Assembly (NCBI GenBank): GCA_002772115.1
Contig: PCRW01000018.1
Span: 1 to 8,979 of the forward strand
Source: Candidatus Moranbacteria bacterium CG23_combo_of_CG06-09_8_20_14_all_35_22
GTDB lineage: Bacteria; Patescibacteriota; Minisyncoccia; Moranbacterales; UBA2206
Direction of reading: 5' to 3'
Length of the DNA stretch: 8,979 bases
The notes beneath the pieces were generated by a model. It was not told the origin of the DNA. It worked only from the letters and a program-made list of their open reading frames with translations, and searched no databases. Both the position numbers and the translations under genes were made by a program. Of the stretch, positions 5,585 to 8,979 are shown piece by piece (the stretch's first letter is position 1; every line of letters starts with the position of its first letter).

Positions 5585-6721
5585 TCAGGATTCTCTGTCA
5601 ATAAAATCCGTATAATTATTCTTGTTTATTAGTGTTATATTACTCTGCGCATAAGTTTTCAAAAATATTTCTGGTATCTTAAATTTATCTTTTTTCCATT
5701 TAATTTCAAAACCACTAAGTTTTCCCCCCGCATCTTCGAGATAATCAATTTCTTTACCTTCTTTGGTGCGCCAAAAATATGCATTGCAATCCAGCCCATT
5801 ATTACTGTTTGATTTCAACCTTTCGCTAATCAGAAAATTTTCCCAAAGCGCTCCCACATCTTGACGCAGATTCAAGGGATTCAAATTATTGATGATAGCA
5901 TTTCTAACCCCCGTATCGAAAAAATATATCTTGCGAAGCTCTTTTAATTCGCTACGCAAATTTCGACTATATGGATTAAGCCGAAAAATTATAAACGCTT
6001 TTTCTAGAATTTGAATATAATTAGCCACTGTATTTTTGTCTATACCCACGGTTTGTGCTAATTCATTATAGGAAACTTCGTCACCAATTTGTAGTGCTAG
6101 CGCTTGCAATAGCTTCTCAATCGCTTCGCTGTTTCTGATGCCTTGAAATTCCAAAATATCCTTGTATAAATAACTTTTTGCCAAACTTTTCAAATTTTTC
6201 TCGGCTTCTTTTCCACCCTCAATCACTTCCGGATACATTCCAAAAATAATTCTTTGCTCCAACAGTCGATTCAGCTCTAGATCAGAATAGATAGCCTTAA
6301 GTTCTGAATAAGAAAAAGGGTAAAGAAAAAATTCATTTTTTCTGCCTGTGAGTGGTTCCGCAATTTTGCTGGAAAGATCAAAGGAAGATGAACCTGTAGC
6401 AATTATTTGAATCTCCGGAAAATTATCAGCCATCAATTTTAGAGTCAATCCAATATTTTTTATTCTCTGGGCTTCATCAAGAATAACTATTTTGGCTTTT
6501 CCCAAATAAGCTTTTATTTCGGTAGAAGTTTTATCCGAAAAAGCCTCTCTGATATCTGGTTCATCGCAATTGAGATAAATTGATTCAGCGAGATATTTTT
6601 TTTGAATTTCTTTGACTAAGGTAGTCTTGCCAACTTGTCTAGCGCCATAGATAATCACAATTTTGCCTTTAAAAAGGGCTTTTCCCACAGAATCTTGAAT
6701 TTTTCTCTTTATTATTTCCAT
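5585..6721 (-). CDS. AAA+ ATPase with DUF4143 C-terminal region
   Basis: This 378-aa protein belongs to the widespread family of AAA+ ATPases carrying DUF4143, whose physiological role is poorly known. Walker A is GARQVGKT (26-33), Walker B is VILDEAQ (79-85), and a sensor-like TGSSS stands at 109-113. A winged-helix-like segment (about 214-245, YNELAQTVGIDKNTVANYIQ) follows. The C-terminal part has the family segments FFDTGVRNAI (268-277) and LWENFLISERL (292-302). It then shows WRTKEGKEIDYL and FEIKW (317-342), resembling the E/D...ExK core of a PD-(D/E)XK nuclease fold. Length is typical. It has its own consensus promoter with a direct repeat that could be an operator, but only a weak GAG-type SD. 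No partner gene is adjacent. Family assignment is sure; function is not. Confidence 0.92.
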   Translation of the reverse strand: MEIIKRKIQDSVGKALFKGKIVIIYGARQVGKTTLVKEIQKKYLAESIYLNCDEPDIREAFSDKTSTEIKAYLGKAKIVILDEAQRIKNIGLTLKLMADNFPEIQIIATGSSSFDLSSKIAEPLTGRKNEFFLYPFSYSELKAIYSDLELNRLLEQRIIFGMYPEVIEGGKEAEKNLKSLAKSYLYKDILEFQGIRNSEAIEKLLQALALQIGDEVSYNELAQTVGIDKNTVANYIQILEKAFIIFRLNPYSRNLRSELKELRKIYFFDTGVRNAIINNLNPLNLRQDVGALWENFLISERLKSNSNNGLDCNAYFWRTKEGKEIDYLEDAGGKLSGFEIKWKKDKFKIPEIFLKTYAQSNITLINKNNYTDFIDRES

Positions 6722-6729
6722 ATATTTTC

Positions 6730-6777
6730 TCTTTTTAGTGAATTAACTAACCTAATTATATATCTTTTTAGTGAATT
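6730..6777 (-). promoter_or_regulatory. Pair of 15-bp direct repeats overlapping the AAA+/DUF4143 promoter (candidate operator)
   Basis: TCTTTTTAGTGAATT occurs perfectly at 6730-6744 and 6763-6777, 33 bp apart (about three helical turns, so both copies face the same side of DNA). One copy fills the spacer between -35 and -10. The other lies just downstream of the predicted start of transcription, in the short leader. This is the geometry expected of a repressor operator. The winged-helix-like segment of the ATPase makes autoregulation conceivable, but that is inference. Confidence 0.6.
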
Positions 6778-6783
6778 TGTCAA
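6755..6783 (-). promoter_or_regulatory. Consensus sigma-70 promoter of the AAA+/DUF4143 gene
   Basis: On the minus strand TTGACA (6783-6778), a 17-bp spacer and TATAAT (6760-6755) give a perfect match to the bacterial housekeeping consensus with ideal spacing. Transcription would start near 6748, about 27 nt before the ATG at 6721-6719. Such a strong promoter with a repeat in its spacer is consistent with control by repression. Confidence 0.85.
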
Positions 6784-6820
6784 ACATTCTTCCCTCTGCT
6801 GATATGCTAGTTATAAAAAT

Positions 6821-6849
6821 TTGACTTTTCTCCAATTTTGTGCTAGTAT
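6821..6849 (+). promoter_or_regulatory. Sigma-70-type promoter for the two-gene operon of unknown function
   Basis: The -35 box TTGACT (6821-6826) is followed by a 17-bp spacer and the -10 box TAGTAT (6844-6849), preceded by TGC (extended -10). The architecture and the TGCTAGTAT core are the same as in the nusA promoter. Transcription would start near 6856, giving a leader of about 157 nt. It diverges from the ATPase promoter about 40 bp away. Confidence 0.7.
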
Positions 6850-6857
6850 TTAGCGTT

Positions 6858-6897
6858 AGATTGTCATTGCGAGGAAGCATAGCGACCAAAGCAATCT
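6858..6897. repeat. 40-bp dispersed palindromic repeat of the 'CATTGCGAGGAAGC...GCAATCT' type
   Basis: The ends AGATTG (6858-6863) and CAATCT (6892-6897) are inverted repeats, with ATTGC (6866-6870) and GCAAT (6891-6895) pairing inside. I recognise this as similar to short palindromic intergenic repeats with a 'cattgcgag...gaagcaatct' body seen in many unrelated bacterial genomes; that recognition is from memory and unverified. It lies at the very 5' end of the leader of the downstream operon. It shares the 9-mer GCATAGCGA (6877-6885) with the complement of the nusA in-frame element (4025-4033). Confidence 0.65.
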
Positions 6898-7007
6898 CAA
6901 TCGACACGGCTCAAAATATAAGGCGCCGAATGGTCGGTTCCTTAAAAATTTAATTCAAATAGGATAAACAAAAAAAATTAATTCCGCCAATACGGTGGGA
7001 AAGGAAG
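6898..7007 (+). other. Structured leader and ribosome binding site of the unknown operon
   Basis: Two further hairpins lie between the repeat and the first gene. TAAGG...CCGA at 6919-6929 pairs with TCGG...CCTTA at 6934-6944 around an ATGG loop, with a small internal mismatch. CCGCC (6984-6988) pairs with GGTGG (6994-6998) just upstream of the purine-rich SD AAGGAAG (7001-7007), which is 6 nt from the ATG. I recognise no known riboswitch class here. The second hairpin is close enough to influence access to the SD. Confidence 0.4.
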
Positions 7008-7013
7008 TGAAAC

Positions 7014-7631
7014 ATGGCAACAACAAAAACGGAAGGAATTCAATGGGTTATGACAATAATCAATACCATTCATAGTGTTTTTGACACTATGGGGGGTATG
7101 GCAGAAAAACTTCCTCCGGAATTTAGACAAAAAGTTCCAGGATTTCTTGGTATTTCCCTAAATGATGAGCAAATATTCTGGGATCTTATTGGTCAACTTA
7201 ATTCGGAACAAAGCATCCTTTTAAACAATTTCCTAAATAAAAAATGCAACGAGCAAGAAAGAAACCGTTTTATCAATATCGTTGCAGGAATGGAAGTTAT
7301 TCCAGGAAAACCAGAAGAATCCGAAAAAAAATTTGACTCAAAAACCGGTACTCTTGTTTTCGAAAAAAAGAAAGCTGGTGCAGAAAGAATTGATAATCGC
7401 AAGCTTTTTTTGGAAAAATTTGCTACAATCATCCAAAATAATTTTGGTGGCGATCTAGATAAAACCTATGAATTCTGCGTAGGTGGACGAATGATCGTAG
7501 AACCACTTTCCCAAAAAGTAAAGAAAATTTGGGATGGGTTTGAAATAATTCCACCGATTGATCCAGACAACAAATATCAAGGACCTATTCAACAACTTAA
7601 AAAATCTTTCAAAAAACTTTTCGGCCGATAG
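7014..7631 (+). CDS. Hypothetical soluble protein of 205 aa, first gene of a two-gene operon
   Basis: I do not recognise this protein. It has no signal peptide and no membrane segment, so it is probably cytoplasmic. The N-terminal 90 residues look helical (EGIQWVMTIINTIHSVFDTM, then LNDEQIFWDLIGQL and NEQERNRFINIV). A charged linker lies at about 95-125 (GKPEESEKKFDSKTG, then FEKKKAGAERID). A further helical segment (LFLEKFATIIQNNFGG) precedes FCVGGRMIVEPL. The extreme C-terminus, IQQLKKSFKKLFGR, is basic and amphipathic and could contact a membrane or nucleic acid. The ATG at 7014 has the SD AAGGAAG 6 nt upstream. The membrane protein gene starts 17 nt after its stop, so the two probably act together. 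Being a real gene is well supported by promoter, SD and operon context; function is open. Confidence 0.8.
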   Translation: MATTKTEGIQWVMTIINTIHSVFDTMGGMAEKLPPEFRQKVPGFLGISLNDEQIFWDLIGQLNSEQSILLNNFLNKKCNEQERNRFINIVAGMEVIPGKPEESEKKFDSKTGTLVFEKKKAGAERIDNRKLFLEKFATIIQNNFGGDLDKTYEFCVGGRMIVEPLSQKVKKIWDGFEIIPPIDPDNKYQGPIQQLKKSFKKLFGR

Positions 7632-7648
7632 GCCACAAGGAGGATACG

Positions 7649-8776
7649 ATGATCAATTTATACAATCGCGTTATGGCATGGGCTGGAGATGTTTGGGGAT
7701 GGATAGTTATTGGCGCAATAATCACGATGATTCTTATCCTTATGGGATTTTTCTTGAATTTAATGGGAATAGGAGGGGCTAATTTTATAATTGCCATTCC
7801 TTTTCTCGCTTCCCTGATCGGATTATTAATTATCCCGGATATCACTATTAATATTTTAACAGCAGCAGTGGTTTCAGGGATATTCCAACAACCGCAAACA
7901 GTTCGAAGTGAAGTTAAAACTTTTTTCTTGGAATATATTAAATTTATCGGCGGATTAATTTTTGGACTTTTGCTTATTTTCTGTTTTTTAGGATTTATTC
8001 CTATTAGTGAAAGTCCAATGGTATTTTTCGCTCTCGCAATTCTTATTCCAACTACAATTCTAACCTGCATATTTTTTGAATTCGAAGGAAATTGGGGGAA
8101 AAAACTCACTTACTGGTCGCTTGTATTACTTATTGCGATCAGCTTCGCAAGGCTTATCCCTAATGATGTATACAAGCAGTTTATTGGGTTCTCTCCTTTC
8201 TCTCTTTTTCATCGCTCTGAAACTCAAAAGATCTTGGAGGAAGTAGAAAAACAAATAGCAAAAAATATTGACAAAGCTCAAGCCGAGAAACTCCAAACGA
8301 TTTTGGATAATCTCGGAGACAAAAAAGATCTTACAGAAGCAGAGCAAGTTGAACTTAATAAAATAAGAGAGAAAGTCAGCAAAAAAAGTCTGCCCGCCCA
8401 GACTAAAAAATTAGGTGGGATAGTTATTGAAAAAACCGAGAGAGCCATTAATGAAACAGTTCATTGGTGGCAATCCCAAAAACTCGGCACCAGCAACACC
8501 AGCGCCAATAATAAAAAAGGGGGGCTTATAGCATCTTTCACTCCCCAAAAGTCAGAGAGATTCGGTAAAACGCTTTTGTTGACCCTCTCTCCTGGCGAGT
8601 ATTCAATCGATCCGCCCAACACTGAAAAAAAATCAACTCGGTTTCGTTTAAAAGGCGAAACCGAGTATAAAAAAATTGGAGAAGGCAAAAACTTTGTAGT
8701 CTCCAAAGTTTTATTAATAGAAGGATTCTTCTCTGATTGGGAGAAGAATATGGAAATAAAAATCTATAGACTTTGA
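7649..8776 (+). CDS. Hypothetical multi-pass membrane protein (375 aa) with coiled coil and C-terminal beta-rich domain
   Basis: I do not recognise a family. The N-terminal half holds about five hydrophobic segments: roughly 16-38, 43-63, 97-118, 123-144 and 152-170. A charged, probably coiled-coil stretch follows (about 190-245, rich in Glu, Lys, Gln and Leu). Next are an amphipathic segment containing HWW (272-274), a Ser/Thr/Asn-rich linker (about 279-292) and a beta-rich domain at about 293-375 (LLLTLSPGEYSIDPP, then RFRLKGETEYKKIGEG and VVSKVLLIEGFF). This layout suggests a membrane anchor presenting a coiled-coil stalk and a globular head; which side of the membrane it faces is not certain. 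A near-perfect SD, AAGGAGGA (7637-7644), lies 4 nt before the ATG. A strong terminator directly follows the stop codon, so this is the last gene of the operon. Confidence 0.85.
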   Translation: MINLYNRVMAWAGDVWGWIVIGAIITMILILMGFFLNLMGIGGANFIIAIPFLASLIGLLIIPDITINILTAAVVSGIFQQPQTVRSEVKTFFLEYIKFIGGLIFGLLLIFCFLGFIPISESPMVFFALAILIPTTILTCIFFEFEGNWGKKLTYWSLVLLIAISFARLIPNDVYKQFIGFSPFSLFHRSETQKILEEVEKQIAKNIDKAQAEKLQTILDNLGDKKDLTEAEQVELNKIREKVSKKSLPAQTKKLGGIVIEKTERAINETVHWWQSQKLGTSNTSANNKKGGLIASFTPQKSERFGKTLLLTLSPGEYSIDPPNTEKKSTRFRLKGETEYKKIGEGKNFVVSKVLLIEGFFSDWEKNMEIKIYRL

Positions 8777-8820
8777 AAAAACCGGCTCACCCAAGGAACA
8801 CCTTGGGCGAGCCGTTTTTA
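8777..8820. terminator. Bidirectional intrinsic terminator between convergent genes
   Basis: A 14-bp stem (8783-8796 with 8801-8814, one A-C mismatch) has an AACA loop. It is preceded by a run of A (8776-8781) and followed by TTTTT (8815-8819). It can therefore terminate the plus-strand operon, whose stop codon ends at 8776, and also the minus-strand pilin gene, whose stop is at 8843-8845. The GC-rich stem makes it the strongest terminator in the window. Confidence 0.95.
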
Positions 8821-8842
8821 TTTTGCAAAATTTCCAAAAATC

Positions 8843-8979
8843 CTAAAACAATGCCCCCGTCGCGCGCAAAGCTGCGTCGATGGCGCGGATGATCACAAAA
8901 CCAGAAAGCGCCACGATTATCCCAATGACCGAGTAGGTCATATTTTTTTTGGCCGTTTCAATCATCTTGTCATCGCCGG
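8843..8979 (-). CDS. TrbC/VirB2-like pilin-type small membrane protein (C-terminal 44 aa, runs off the right edge)
   Basis: Reading from the right edge in the frame that starts at 8977 gives 44 codons to a TAG stop at 8843-8845. The peptide starts GDDKMIETAKKNMTYSVIG, continues into a membrane helix (IGIIVALSGFVIIRAI) and ends AALRATGALF. A short polar loop of the form 'G-D/E-D/E-x-K...AK', followed by a final hydrophobic helix, is characteristic of the small two-helix pilin-like proteins (TrbC/VirB2 or Mbov_0395 type) common in Patescibacteria. The N-terminal signal and first helix would lie outside the window. The other two minus-strand frames stop within a few codons. It is convergent with the unknown operon. 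Assignment rests on the C-terminal pattern only, so it is moderate. Confidence 0.7.
   Translation of the reverse strand, partial: GDDKMIETAKKNMTYSVIGIIVALSGFVIIRAIDAALRATGALF

Noticed and set aside
5585..6721. ATPase gene as a transposition helper (IstB/TniB type)
   Set aside because: The DUF4143 segments and the C-terminal nuclease-like region identify another family, and no transposase or terminal inverted repeats flank the gene.
6898..7013. Riboswitch in the leader of the unknown operon
   Set aside because: Hairpins are present but no conserved core of a riboswitch class that I know is visible, and there is no terminator or anti-terminator pair.
7558..7782. Plus-strand open frame overlapping the junction of the two unknown genes
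   Set aside because: It overlaps both better-supported genes in another frame and lacks its own SD.
7609..8109. Minus-strand open frame of 166 codons opposite the membrane protein
   Set aside because: Rich in Ile/Pro/Lys as expected of an antisense of membrane segments; the plus-strand gene has an SD, operon context and a terminator.
1..8979. tRNA or rRNA genes
   Set aside because: Intergenic intervals were read on both strands and none shows a cloverleaf with TTCRANYC or any rRNA core sequence.

Overview
The window is AT-rich, tightly packed and uses the standard genetic code. It looks like a chromosomal segment of a Patescibacteria/CPR (Parcubacteria-like) bacterium. The reasons are small lysine/isoleucine-rich proteins, core genes without clear Shine-Dalgarno sites, AT-rich repeat-filled spacers, an AAA+/DUF4143 ATPase, and the end of a TrbC/VirB2-like pilin of a type common in CPR genomes. 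This placement is an inference from gene content; no rRNA or tRNA is present to confirm it.

Minus-strand half (1-6721). Reading in the direction of transcription there is an AAA+/DUF4143 ATPase with its own consensus promoter (6721-5585). It is followed by a promoter and leader (5521-5290) and then nusA, hppA (membrane pyrophosphatase), tig (trigger factor) and the first 138 codons of clpP, which runs off the left edge. The last four genes are separated by 77-110 bp spacers with no convincing terminator and may be co-transcribed from the nusA promoter. They cover transcription elongation, pyrophosphate-driven ion pumping, nascent-chain folding and proteolysis. The tig-clpP adjacency is classical; nusA next to hppA is not.

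Plus-strand half (6821-8776). A promoter divergent from the ATPase gene drives a long structured leader carrying a dispersed palindromic repeat. Two genes of unknown function follow: a 205-aa soluble protein and a 375-aa protein with about five membrane segments, a coiled coil and a C-terminal beta-rich domain. Both have strong ribosome binding sites, lie 17 bp apart, and end at a bidirectional terminator facing the convergent pilin gene (8979-8843, partial).

The most unusual content is repeat biology. A TTCGTA/TACGAA long inverted repeat sits 8-9 nt upstream of the start codons of both nusA and clpP. The nusA copy carries an exact 42-bp GC-rich hairpin that the clpP copy lacks, giving an occupied and an empty site in the same window. 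A related 36-bp GC-rich hairpin lies in frame in the disordered tail of nusA and adds exactly 12 codons. These resemble a small mobile palindromic element family, analogous in behaviour to REP elements or Rickettsia palindromic elements.
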